Shown here piece after piece: positions 1-10,381 of a stretch of 22,108 nucleotides of DNA (positions are counted from its first letter, which is position 1; each line of letters begins with the position of its first letter). This DNA comes from DASPXY01 sp038227745 (lineage in GTDB: Bacteria; Planctomycetota; Planctomycetia; Gemmatales; Gemmataceae): the NCBI GenBank assembly GCA_038227745.1, contig JBBRPS010000052.1:1-22108 (forward strand), given 5' to 3'. A model generated the notes under the pieces. It had not been told where the DNA came from. It searched no databases and saw only the letters and a list, made by a program, of their open reading frames with translations. A program made the position numbers and the translations under genes.

Positions 1-37
1 GAAAAAAAGAAAGACAGAAAGCGGCGCCGAGCGCCGC
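1..37 (-). terminator. Probable intrinsic terminator downstream of the ATPase-HflK gene
   Basis: A perfect 7-bp stem (GCGGCGC, loop CGA, GCGCCGC, 21-37) is followed on the minus strand by a T-rich tract (complement of 1-20, which is nearly all A and G). This is the order expected of a Rho-independent terminator for minus-strand transcription. It lies about 130 bp beyond the stop codon of the large minus-strand gene. A run of A/T is rare in this GC-rich DNA, which strengthens the call. The stem is short, so the call is moderate. Confidence 0.5.
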
Positions 38-106
38 ACTCCAAAGCGCCCGCTCCACCCGAACGCAAATCGCTCCGGCTGCGAGCCTCGGGCGTCCCTC
101 TCCCGC

Positions 107-152
107 CGCTCGCCCCCGCGCAGCGGGATCTGGCTCACCGCTCGCGGCGAAC
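107..152. repeat. Decayed half of the second-class GTTTAGCCGCG palindrome
   Basis: This stretch matches the right half of the long palindrome at 12948-12995 almost base for base: the CGCTCGCCCCC loop, GCGGGATCTG, then CTCACCGCTCGCGGC. The outer end reads GCGGCGAAC instead of GCGGCTAAAC. The matching left arm is not present upstream. It sits just after the stop of the ATPase-HflK gene, a gene-end position like that of the other copies. Confidence 0.6.
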
Positions 153-167
153 CGGCGCCGCGGCCGA

Positions 168-3545
<3,378 letters not shown>

Positions 3546-3609
3546 GGCGGGGCCGTGGTGCGGGAGCGGGGCGGGCCGGGGGGCGCTGCAGCCGCGGCGC
3601 CGATAACTC

Positions 3610-3638
3610 AGGCTATGGGCGCCTCACGAGCAAGTCAA
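3610..3638 (-). promoter_or_regulatory. Possible promoter of the ATPase-HflK gene
   Basis: On the minus strand TTGACT (complement of 3633-3638) is followed after 17 bp by TAGCCT (complement of 3610-3615), about 65 bp before the start codon. The -35 is good but the -10 matches the consensus at only three positions. The spacer contains the 11-mer CGTGAGGCGCC, which recurs beside another TTGAC box upstream of ftsK. Confidence 0.25.
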
Positions 3639-3666
3639 GCGCGGATCAACGGGCACTGCTCGGACC

Positions 3667-3710
3667 GGGCTTGCCGTTTCGCGCGCACCAGCGCGCGAAA
3701 CGGCAAGCCC
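3667..3710. repeat. Perfect 20-bp inverted repeat (hairpin) in the divergent intergenic region
   Basis: Arms 3667-3686 (GGGCTTGCCGTTTCGCGCGC) and 3691-3710 are exact reverse complements around the four-base loop ACCA. There is no T-run on either side, so a simple terminator is unlikely. It lies between divergently transcribed genes, next to a WD40 remnant. A REP-like element or a structured site is possible. The remainder of 3546-3938 shows no gene. Confidence 0.75.
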
Positions 3711-3719
3711 CTTACCTCG

Positions 3720-3860
3720 TCCCCGCCTGAAACCCAGGCCGCCTCAGCACCTCGCGCGTCCTGCGTCAGCCGTGCCCCCGTCGCGAGTTCCCGCAGCCCA
3801 GCGCGGGCAGCCCTGCCCGTCGCGGCGTCCCAGAGGCAGACCTTGTTGTCGGTACAAAAT
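3720..3860 (-). pseudogene. Remnant of a WD40-repeat protein
   Basis: On the minus strand a frame reads DNKVCLWDAATGRAARAG, then ELATGARLTQDARGAEAAWVSGGDE. The first part is the end of a WD40 blade (D-x-x-V-x-LWD-x-x-TG), and the spacing of the second part resembles a following blade. No complete repeat, plausible start or domain context surrounds it. The open frame runs on through a hairpin that does not look coding. I read it as a leftover piece of a larger beta-propeller gene, but a chance match in GC-rich DNA is possible. Confidence 0.3.
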
Positions 3861-3938
3861 CTCTTGCGGTTGCTGCCAGGGCGGCGCCTCCATAGCTTGC
3901 CGGGAGACCGACACCGCTCTCTCGGGCGCCGACCGCTC

Positions 3939-4586
3939 ATGCCGCTCTACCACCTCCTCCTCGACGCGGACGCCTTCCACGACCGCATCCGCCCCGCGCT
4001 CGCCGGCGCCTGGAAGGCGCGCAGCTTCGAGCCGTGCCGCGCTCTGTGCGCGGACCTGGTCCCCGCCGCGGAGGCGTTCGCCCGCCGCTACCACCTCGGC
4101 CCCGAGGAACCGCTGCTGCGGCAGGTCTTGACGGGACTCCCGTTCGACCGCGACTTCTGGCGCCACCTCGCCGGCGAAGCGCTGTGGTACAGCGCCGCCG
4201 AGATCCCCGAGTTCGAGACCGCCCCCGAAACGCTGTGCCGCCTCCTGGCCCCGGAGCGCCGCGCCGAAGAGGGCCGGGAGCGCGTGCGCTTCGCCCCCAT
4301 CGAGCAGATCCTCTTCGGCGGCCGCGACCTGGTGTTCGGCGGCGGCTTCTATCGTCCTGACGAGGCGGGTTACAACGATACGTCCGCTGTCGAGCGCCTG
4401 GCCGACTACCTCGATTCCCTCGACCCCGGACAATGGACGGCGGCGGACCTGGCGGGCCTGCAGGACGTCGCGGCAGAGGACCTCGGCGAGGAGCTGGAGT
4501 ACGTCCGCGACTGGTTCCCCGCCCTGCGCGACATGTACCGGGGGGCGCGGGCGCGGCGTCAGGTTGTCGTCTGCGAGCTGCTCTGA
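3939..4586 (+). CDS. Hypothetical protein, 215 aa
   Basis: I do not recognise the family. The start at 3939 (MPLYHLLLDADAF) was chosen because the frame becomes protein-like only there; the long open frame upstream is the shadow of the opposite-strand ATPase. The protein is soluble with no signal peptide or membrane helix. It is rich in Arg, Leu, Ala and acidic residues, with conserved-looking segments such as FDRDFWRHLAGEALWYSA, PIEQILFGGRDLVFGGGFYRP and ELEYVRDWFPALRDMY. The aromatic and acidic content suggests a compact, mostly helical domain. It is transcribed away from the ATPase-HflK gene and ends about 125 bp before the promoter of the MarR operon, so it is probably a single-gene unit. 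Codon use is like that of its neighbours. Confidence 0.75.
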   Translation: MPLYHLLLDADAFHDRIRPALAGAWKARSFEPCRALCADLVPAAEAFARRYHLGPEEPLLRQVLTGLPFDRDFWRHLAGEALWYSAAEIPEFETAPETLCRLLAPERRAEEGRERVRFAPIEQILFGGRDLVFGGGFYRPDEAGYNDTSAVERLADYLDSLDPGQWTAADLAGLQDVAAEDLGEELEYVRDWFPALRDMYRGARARRQVVVCELL

Positions 4587-4690
4587 CGTCTCTCCAGGTG
4601 AGCGCCCGGTGAGGGGTCGTTTATCGGTCCTCAAGCGGCGAATGTCCCGCCGCTCGCCGGGAGACGCCGCCGCCTTTCCGTATTCTCCTC

Positions 4691-4739
4691 ATTTTTTAAT
4701 CTCTTTTTCCTTGTGACATGCGCAAGCCTCCATTAGAAT
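4691..4739 (+). promoter_or_regulatory. Probable sigma70-type promoter of the marR-macAB operon, with A/T-rich upstream element
   Basis: TTGTGA (4711-4716) and TAGAAT (4734-4739) are separated by exactly 17 bp. Directly upstream lies a T-rich tract (4691-4710) that is strikingly A/T-rich for this DNA and could act as an UP element. The predicted transcription start falls on the inverted repeat at 4743-4767, a natural place for a repressor to act. The -35 has two mismatches to consensus and the -10 has one. Confidence 0.5.
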
Positions 4740-4742
4740 CTC

Positions 4743-4767
4743 GTTAGCTAGTTGTTAGGACGCTAAC
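4743..4767 (+). promoter_or_regulatory. Candidate MarR operator
   Basis: GTTAGC (4743-4748) and GCTAAC (4762-4767) are exact inverted repeats 13 bp apart. A second GTTAG (4754-4758) also pairs with CTAAC (4763-4767) at closer spacing. The site lies between the predicted -10 and the start codon of the MarR-family gene at 4785. MarR proteins typically bind such palindromes near their own promoters, so autorepression is the natural reading. Which pair of half-sites is used cannot be told from sequence. Confidence 0.55.
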
Positions 4768-4784
4768 TAAATGAGGCGTGTGCG

Positions 4785-5291
4785 ATGTCCCTGACCGATT
4801 CCCCGGCCCGGCCCAACGGCGGCGCCCGGCCGACCACCGAGAACGCTTTCCGCGAGCTGATCCGGACCTTCGGCCTGGTCGAGCGCGTGATGCACCCGCA
4901 CTTCGCCCGCTTCGGCATCACGCCATCGCAGTGGGGCGTGCTGCGCAACCTCCACCGGGCCGAACAGGAAGGTATCCCGTCCCTCCGCCTGACCGAGCTG
5001 AGCGAACGGCTGCTGATCCGCCCGCCCAGCGTCACCGGCCTGGTGGACCGCCTGGAGCGGGCCAGGCTCGTCACGCGCGACGGCTCGCCCACCGACCTGC
5101 GCGCCAAGCAGGTGGGCCTGACGAAGGCCGGACGCCGTCTCGTCGAGCGCGTCCTCGCCGTCCACGAGGGCCACGTCAACACGGTCCTCACCGGGCTCAA
5201 CCCCGAGGAGCAGCGCGAGCTGCACCGGCTGCTCGTGCTCTGGCGCAAACACCTGGAAGGCCTGCTCGACGGAACCGCGGACGCGGTCTGA
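4785..5291 (+). CDS. MarR-family transcriptional regulator
   Basis: This 168-residue protein has the MarR winged-helix layout. An N-terminal dimerisation helix (ENAFRELIRTFGLVERVMHP) leads to FGITPSQWGVLRNLHRA. The recognition region follows (LTELSERLLIRPPSVTGLVDRLERARLV), then the wing (RDGSPTDLRAKQVGLTKAGRRL) and C-terminal dimerisation helices. This is the standard pattern of repressors that release DNA on binding phenolic or toxic compounds. The start at 4785 has GAGG nine bases upstream. The gene heads an operon with a MacA-like adaptor 23 bp downstream and MacB-like ABC components. An inverted repeat just before it suggests self-regulation, and exporter control by the imported or toxic ligand is the likely role. 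Confidence 0.93.
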   Translation: MSLTDSPARPNGGARPTTENAFRELIRTFGLVERVMHPHFARFGITPSQWGVLRNLHRAEQEGIPSLRLTELSERLLIRPPSVTGLVDRLERARLVTRDGSPTDLRAKQVGLTKAGRRLVERVLAVHEGHVNTVLTGLNPEEQRELHRLLVLWRKHLEGLLDGTADAV

Positions 5292-5314
5292 ACACGCCCG
5301 AGGAACTTTGACCC

Positions 5315-6706
5315 ATGAAACGCTTCATCCTTCTGCTGCTCCTGCTCGCCGCGGTCGCCGGCGGCGTCGGCTTCTGGTACTACCGGGCCAATGCCCAGCC
5401 GCACCGGGCCTACCGCACCGCCCCCGTAGAGCGCGGCGCCATCATGGCCGCCATCGGCGCCACCGGCACGATTATGCCGGAAGAGGTCATCGACGTCGGC
5501 GCCCAGGTGGCGGGCCGGATCGACCGCTTCGGCCCCGACCCGTCCACCGAGGCCGTCCGCCAGTCGCTGCTGCTGAGCAGCTCCTTCCCGGTCCAGGGCC
5601 TGCCGGTCGGCCTGGCGCTGCTCAAGTTCGTGCCGGCCCGGACCATCGACTACACCTCGCCCGTCAACGAGGGGACAGTGCTGGCCCAGCTGGACCCGAG
5701 CCTGTACCAGGCGCGCGTCGATACGGCCGTGGCCAACCTGCTCAAGGCCCGAGCGGACCTGGTGCAGATGCAAGCGAAGCAGCACCAGACCGAGCGCGAG
5801 TGGGAGCGGTCGCAGGGGCTGGCCGCCCGCAAAGCCATTGCCACCAGCGACTTCGACATCGCCCGCTCGGACTACGAGGCGGCGACCGCGAACATCCAGG
5901 TCGGCAGGGCCGCCATCGCCCAGACCCAGGCCGCCCTCGACGAGGCGCGGACCAACCTCGGCTACACCACGATCTCCTCGCCGGTCAAGGGCGTGATCAT
6001 CGACCGCCGCGTCAACGTCGGCCAGACCGTCGTCGCCAGCCTGAACGCCCCCAGCCTGTTCCTGATCGCCAAGGACCTCAAGCGCCTGCAGGTCTGGGCC
6101 AGCGTCAACGAGGCCGACATCGGCCAGATCCACCAGGGCCAGCCGGTGTACTTCACCGTGGACGCCCACCCCGGCGAGCGCTTCACGGGCTACGTCTCGC
6201 AGCTGCGCCTCAACGCGAGCATGACGCAGAACGTCGTGACCTACACCATCGTCGTCGCCACGGATAACTCGGATGCCAAACTGAAACCGTACCTGACGGC
6301 GAACCTGCAGTTCGTCATCGGCCAGCGCGAGACCACGCTGATCGTGCCCAGCGCCGCCCTCCGCTGGAACCCGCAGCAGCCCGACGAGATCGCCCCGGAC
6401 GCCCGGGAAGCCTACCCGAAGTCGAAACACGCGAAGCGGAGTGGGGGCGCGGCGAAGTCCCCGGCCCAGGGTGAGGGCGCGCACCAGAAGCGCGGCCGGG
6501 GCACCGTGTGGGTCGTGGACGGCGAGTACGTCCGCCCCATCCGCGTTCGCGTCGGCCTGACGGACGGCACCGCCTCGACGGAGGTGATCGCGGACGAGCT
6601 GACGGAGAACATGGAGGTCGTGGTCGGCGAGGCGCGGCGCGACAACGGCGGCGACAGCGCCAACCCGTTCACACCGACGCTCTTCGGCAAGAAGAAGAAG
6701 GACTGA
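5315..6706 (+). CDS. MacA/HlyD-type periplasmic adaptor of an ABC exporter
   Basis: This 463-residue membrane-fusion protein starts with a single membrane anchor (MKRFILLLLLLAAVAGGVGF). It continues into a split lipoyl-like domain (GTIMPEEVIDVGAQVAGRI ... SPVNEGTVLAQLDPS ... TISSPVKGVIIDRRVNVGQTV), with an alpha-hairpin of about 90 residues (TAVANLLKARADL to ALDEARTNLGY) in between. The beta-barrel (LQVWASVNEADIGQI) and a membrane-proximal domain complete it. It should bridge the MacB-type permease to an outer-membrane channel. Two oddities stand out: about 40 extra residues between the first lipoyl strand and DYTSPVNEG, and a Lys/Gly-rich linker (KSKHAKRSGGAAKS) before the last domain. GAGGAA precedes the start. 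No TolC-like partner is encoded here. MacA is the best family name, but the substrate is unknown. Confidence 0.9.
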   Translation: MKRFILLLLLLAAVAGGVGFWYYRANAQPHRAYRTAPVERGAIMAAIGATGTIMPEEVIDVGAQVAGRIDRFGPDPSTEAVRQSLLLSSSFPVQGLPVGLALLKFVPARTIDYTSPVNEGTVLAQLDPSLYQARVDTAVANLLKARADLVQMQAKQHQTEREWERSQGLAARKAIATSDFDIARSDYEAATANIQVGRAAIAQTQAALDEARTNLGYTTISSPVKGVIIDRRVNVGQTVVASLNAPSLFLIAKDLKRLQVWASVNEADIGQIHQGQPVYFTVDAHPGERFTGYVSQLRLNASMTQNVVTYTIVVATDNSDAKLKPYLTANLQFVIGQRETTLIVPSAALRWNPQQPDEIAPDAREAYPKSKHAKRSGGAAKSPAQGEGAHQKRGRGTVWVVDGEYVRPIRVRVGLTDGTASTEVIADELTENMEVVVGEARRDNGGDSANPFTPTLFGKKKKD

Positions 6707-6712
6707 CGTCCC

Positions 6713-6793
6713 CGTTTAGCCGCGGTTCGGAGAACCGCGTGCTGCGCGACCTGGGATGCAGCCCGACGCGGTTCTGCGAACCGCGGCTAAACG
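6713..6793. repeat. Paired palindromic repeat (BIME-like) between the adaptor and ATPase genes
   Basis: Outer arms 6713-6728 (CGTTTAGCCGCGGTTC) and 6778-6793 are perfect inverted repeats. Each half also forms its own hairpin, CGCGGTTC-GGA-GAACCGCG (6721-6739) and CGCGGTTC-TGC-GAACCGCG (6767-6785). The middle adds GCTGC (6741-6745) pairing with GCAGC (6758-6762). The RNA could fold as one long stem or as two small hairpins. It begins five bases after the adaptor stop and ends 25 bases before the ATPase start, inside an operon. A single copy of the same unit is at 14401-14437. Confidence 0.85.
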
Positions 6794-6818
6794 TTCCAAC
6801 GCCCCGAAGGGGGGACTT

Positions 6819-7532
<714 letters not shown>

Positions 7533-7557
7533 GTACCGAGCAAGGAGTGAGATTGCG

Positions 7558-8940
7558 ATGAGAGCCTTCTACCGCACCACGCTGATGGCCTTCAAGGCGC
7601 TGCGGCGCAACATCATGCGCTCGGCGCTGACGACCCTCGGCATCGTCATCGGCGTGGCGGCCGTCATCGCCATGACCGAGATCGGCCAGGGCACCAACAC
7701 CGCCGTGCAGCGCACCATCAAGAGCATGGGCGCCGACAACCTGCTCATCCAGCCCGGCACCGCGTCCAGCGGCGGCGTCAGCTTCGGCAGCGGCTCGGTG
7801 TTCACGCTCACGCCGCAGGACAGCGACGCCATCCTCCGCGAGTGCCCCGCCGTCGCCGAGGTCGCCCCCATCGTCCGCGCCCGCACCCAGGTCGTCTACG
7901 GCAACCGCAACTGGGTGCCGGTGTACATCTACGGCACCACGCCGTCCTTCCTCAAGGTCCGCGACTGGGAGGACCTGGAGGAGGGCGAGGGGTTCACCGA
8001 CCAGGACGTGCGCAACGGCACCGCGGTCTGCGTCCTCGGCCAGACCATCGTGCGCGAGCTGTTCGCCGACGAGTCGGCGATCGGCAAGGAGGTCCGCGTC
8101 CAGAACGTGACCTTCCGCGTGGTCGGCGTGCTGAGCAAGAAGGGCGCCAACATGATGGGCGTCGATCAGGACGACATCCTGCTCGCCCCGTGGCGGACGA
8201 TCAAGTACCGCGTGTCGGGCACGTCGGCGAGTACGGCCAACCAGAGCGCCGCCGCCGCTACCACCGACCCCTCGCAGAAGGTCAACAGCCTCAGCGGCCT
8301 CTACCCCAACCAGGGGACGAGCCTGTACCAGACGCCAACGCCGACCCAGGTGGCCGACACGCCGCAGCCGATCCGCTTCACGAACGTCGATCAGATCCTC
8401 TGCAAGGCCGCCTCGACCAAGGAAATCGACCTGGCGATCAAGCAGATCACGGAACTGCTGCACGAGCGGCACCGCATCAAGACGGGGCAGCCCGACGACT
8501 TCAGCATCCGCAACATGACCGAGATGAGCAAGGCGCTGGGCTCGACGTCGCAGACGATGACGCGGTCGCTGCTGTTCGTGGCGCTGGTGTCGCTGGTGGT
8601 CGGCGGCGTGGGCATCATGAACATCATGCTCGTGTCGGTGACCGAGCGGACGCGCGAGATCGGCCTGCGCATGGCGGTCGGCGCCCGGGCGCGCGACATC
8701 CTGCGGCAGTTCTTGGTCGAGGCGGTGGTGCTGTGCATGATGGGCGGCCTGATCGGCATCCTGCTGGGGCGCGGCGTGGCGGTCCTGGTGCGGGTGTCGC
8801 TGGGCTGGCCGACGGAGATTTCGGTCCTGGCGATGGTCGGCGCGGTGGTGGTGTCGGCCGGCGTCGGCATGATCTTCGGCTACTACCCGGCGTGGAAGGC
8901 GTCGCGCCTCGACCCGATCGAGGCCCTGCGCTACGAGTGA
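7558..8940 (+). CDS. MacB-like ABC exporter permease (FtsX family)
   Basis: The 460-residue protein has an N-terminal helix (MRSALTTLGIVIGVAAVIAMTEIG) followed by a large periplasmic MacB-type core domain. Three C-terminal helices follow: LLFVALVSLVVGGVGIMNIMLVSV, the helix around VLCMMGGLIGILLG, and ISVLAMVGAVVVSAGVGMIFGYYPAWKASRLDPIEALRYE. The TERTREIGLRMAVGAR loop and the PAWKASRLDPIEALR ending are hallmarks of this family. A Ser/Thr/Gln/Pro-rich segment of about 50 residues (from TSASTANQ to TPQPIRF) is inserted in the periplasmic part. AAGGAG lies ten bases before the ATG. With the adaptor and ATPase it forms a mechanotransmission exporter, likely for drugs, peptides or envelope lipids. 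Confidence 0.94.
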   Translation: MRAFYRTTLMAFKALRRNIMRSALTTLGIVIGVAAVIAMTEIGQGTNTAVQRTIKSMGADNLLIQPGTASSGGVSFGSGSVFTLTPQDSDAILRECPAVAEVAPIVRARTQVVYGNRNWVPVYIYGTTPSFLKVRDWEDLEEGEGFTDQDVRNGTAVCVLGQTIVRELFADESAIGKEVRVQNVTFRVVGVLSKKGANMMGVDQDDILLAPWRTIKYRVSGTSASTANQSAAAATTDPSQKVNSLSGLYPNQGTSLYQTPTPTQVADTPQPIRFTNVDQILCKAASTKEIDLAIKQITELLHERHRIKTGQPDDFSIRNMTEMSKALGSTSQTMTRSLLFVALVSLVVGGVGIMNIMLVSVTERTREIGLRMAVGARARDILRQFLVEAVVLCMMGGLIGILLGRGVAVLVRVSLGWPTEISVLAMVGAVVVSAGVGMIFGYYPAWKASRLDPIEALRYE

Positions 8941-8994
8941 GGATGCCCCCGACCCAGGCTGCGTAGTTCCCGAGATGCCTTGCAGCCGGCGACA

Positions 8995-9897
8995 TCACTC
9001 CTGCGGCAGGACGGCCCGGAACTCTGCCCAGGAGGTGGCGGCAAGGGCGGCATCGAACCAGCCATCCAGGATCGCGAGGTCGTTGGTCCCTTCGATAGCC
9101 AGTCGGATCGGCTCAGGGACAGGGGCTCCCAGACGCGACTGGAGAACACGGAGCATGTCCGCCCGCCGCGCGCGCACCTCGCCCCTGGCTTCGATGCTCC
9201 TGGTGTATTGAGACTCTCTCACTTCCCAGCCCTCCAAATGACGCTGCCAGTTGACCTGTTGGGGAATCAGTTCTGCGAACACCAGGGCGAAGTAGCGGTA
9301 CGCCGCCCGCTTCTCCACGTCCGGCTCACCAGCCGCCAGCTGCTTCCAGCGCTCGATCATCTGGGGCTCCCCACCGCCACGCATGAGGACGACCCACGGC
9401 AGGATGCACAGGGCCAGTTCGCCCGACCCGATCCGCGCCAGCGTGTCCGCCGCGCTCTCGGCGGCCAGCCAGACCTCGATGGGCTTGACCAGCACGCCAG
9501 GGCTGCTCAGAGAGTGCGTCAGGAGCAACGGGCCGCGCCGGCTGGTCCCGGTCAGACGGAGGATCGCTCCGTAAACGGGACGGCCATCGTCCAGCACCCC
9601 GCGGACCTCGATCGCCAGCAGCAGTTCGTAGACGCCCAGTCGGGCCAGGTCATCCGGACGCGGTTCGGTTGCCACCTCCACGATCAGGTGCGCCGGCTTG
9701 CCGTCGGCCCGACGGCGCAGCACACAGACGACGTCATCGGTACGTTCGGGGCCGCCGGGCCAGGACGTTCGCCGGGTGTCGTCCCAGCCGGCAAAGTCCG
9801 CGGCCAGCGGCTCATCGGCAAAGCGCTCCAGCCACAGCGTCAGGCCGGCCCCGCTCACCTTGCACGCTTGACGCGCCGTCTCGTCGAACGTAGCCAT
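8995..9897 (-). CDS. Rpn/PD-(D/E)XK-like protein of unknown role
   Basis: The 300-residue protein begins MATFDETARQACKVSGAGLTLW, preceded by GGGAGG. It has the layout of the Rpn (recombination-promoting nuclease, YhgA-like) group: an N-terminal segment with Asp54/Asp55 (ERTDDVVCVL), a strand with LIVEVATEP (Glu74), a helical middle part, and a C-terminal tail of the RSIEARGEVRARRADMLRVLQSRLG kind. It ends in a WFDAALAATSWAEFRAVL segment common in related planctomycete proteins. In active members the strand motif usually reads E-x-Q or E-x-K; here the third position is Ala76, so nuclease activity is doubtful. It stands alone, convergent with the exporter operon. Such genes are often present in many copies and spread between strains. 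The family call is moderate. Confidence 0.6.
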   Translation of the reverse strand: MATFDETARQACKVSGAGLTLWLERFADEPLAADFAGWDDTRRTSWPGGPERTDDVVCVLRRRADGKPAHLIVEVATEPRPDDLARLGVYELLLAIEVRGVLDDGRPVYGAILRLTGTSRRGPLLLTHSLSSPGVLVKPIEVWLAAESAADTLARIGSGELALCILPWVVLMRGGGEPQMIERWKQLAAGEPDVEKRAAYRYFALVFAELIPQQVNWQRHLEGWEVRESQYTRSIEARGEVRARRADMLRVLQSRLGAPVPEPIRLAIEGTNDLAILDGWFDAALAATSWAEFRAVLPQE

Positions 9898-10015
9898 GTT
9901 GGCCTCCCAGCCCAATTCTATCCTGGTGCGGCGCTCGAGCGGTAGGCCAACCCGCCCGCTGCGCAGGGCAACCCGGTGAGGTGAACCCGTTGCCAAGTTA
10001 TCCGCGGGCGGACGA

Positions 10016-10060
10016 CGAAAAAGCGCGGCGGAGGACAGACTTCTGTCCCCCGCCGCGCTT
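10016..10060 (-). terminator. Strong intrinsic terminator
   Basis: Arms 10021-10039 and 10042-10060 form a 19-bp stem with a single mismatch (A10032/C10049), which becomes a G-U pair in minus-strand RNA. On that strand the stem is followed at once by TTTTT (complement of 10018-10022). It lies 12 bp beyond the stop of an Arg-rich reading frame on the same strand, so it most likely ended that now-broken gene. It would also catch read-through from the secreted-protein gene. Confidence 0.7.
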
Positions 10061-10071
10061 CTGCTGCCTGC

Positions 10072-10230
10072 TCACGGCCGGCGCCGGTTCGTCTCGTTCC
10101 GCCGCCGCTGCTCATCCCGGCGGCGCTGCTCATCGGCCTGCCGGCGGCGCTGCTCGTCCTGACGGCGGCCCGATTCGTTGGAGGGGGGTGGGTGGAGAGG
10201 TGCGCGACGTATCGGCGCAAGAACAAGGCC
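10072..10230 (-). pseudogene. Truncated C-terminal tail of an Arg/Gln-rich protein
   Basis: On the minus strand a frame closed upstream by TGA (10231-10233) reads to RRQDEQRRRQADEQRRRDE and ends NRRRP at a TGA (10072-10074). The repeating DEQRRR unit looks like a charged coiled-coil tail. No start codon with a ribosome-binding site is visible, and the upstream part is replaced by the hairpin element at 10270-10351. The terminator directly after the stop supports this as the real end of a former gene. The region may instead be only a repetitive GC-rich tract. Confidence 0.35.
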
Positions 10231-10269
10231 TCAGAATCACTTTGAGAAAGGGATTCGTCGCAGCCCGGG

Positions 10270-10351
10270 AAGAAAAGGTGTCGGGCAAGAAAAGGCATCG
10301 GGAACTTTTGTCGCTATCAATTAGCGACAAAGGTTCCCGACGCCTTTTCTT
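10270..10351. repeat. Long hairpin element with a 17-bp tandem repeat, downstream of the secreted-protein gene
   Basis: Arms 10287-10316 and 10322-10351 are 30 bases each with two mismatches around the loop TCAAT. Adjacent to the left arm, 10270-10286 repeats its first 17 bases (AAGAAAAGG, then T/C, G/A and TCGGG) with three differences, giving a tandem copy. The stem starts 30 bp past the stop at 10382. It reads AAGAAAA...TTTTCTT on both strands, so it could terminate transcription in either direction. The size and extra repeat fit a small mobile or ERIC-like element as well. Confidence 0.75.
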
Positions 10352-10381
10352 CCGCGCGGGATCCCTCCCGGCGACGGCCGC

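Noticed and set aside
4635..4710. Terminator after the 215-aa gene
   Set aside because: GCGGCG/CGCCGC forms only a 6-bp stem with a 7-base loop, and the T-rich tract is about 35 bp away. That tract fits better as an A/T-rich promoter element.
8941..8994. Terminator between the convergent MacB-like and Rpn-like genes
   Set aside because: The only pairing seen, GGCTGC with GCAGCC, has a 19-base loop and no T-run.
9915..9920. TAGAAT -10 box for the Rpn-like gene
   Set aside because: No -35 lies at the right distance, and the implied start would leave almost no room for the ribosome-binding site.
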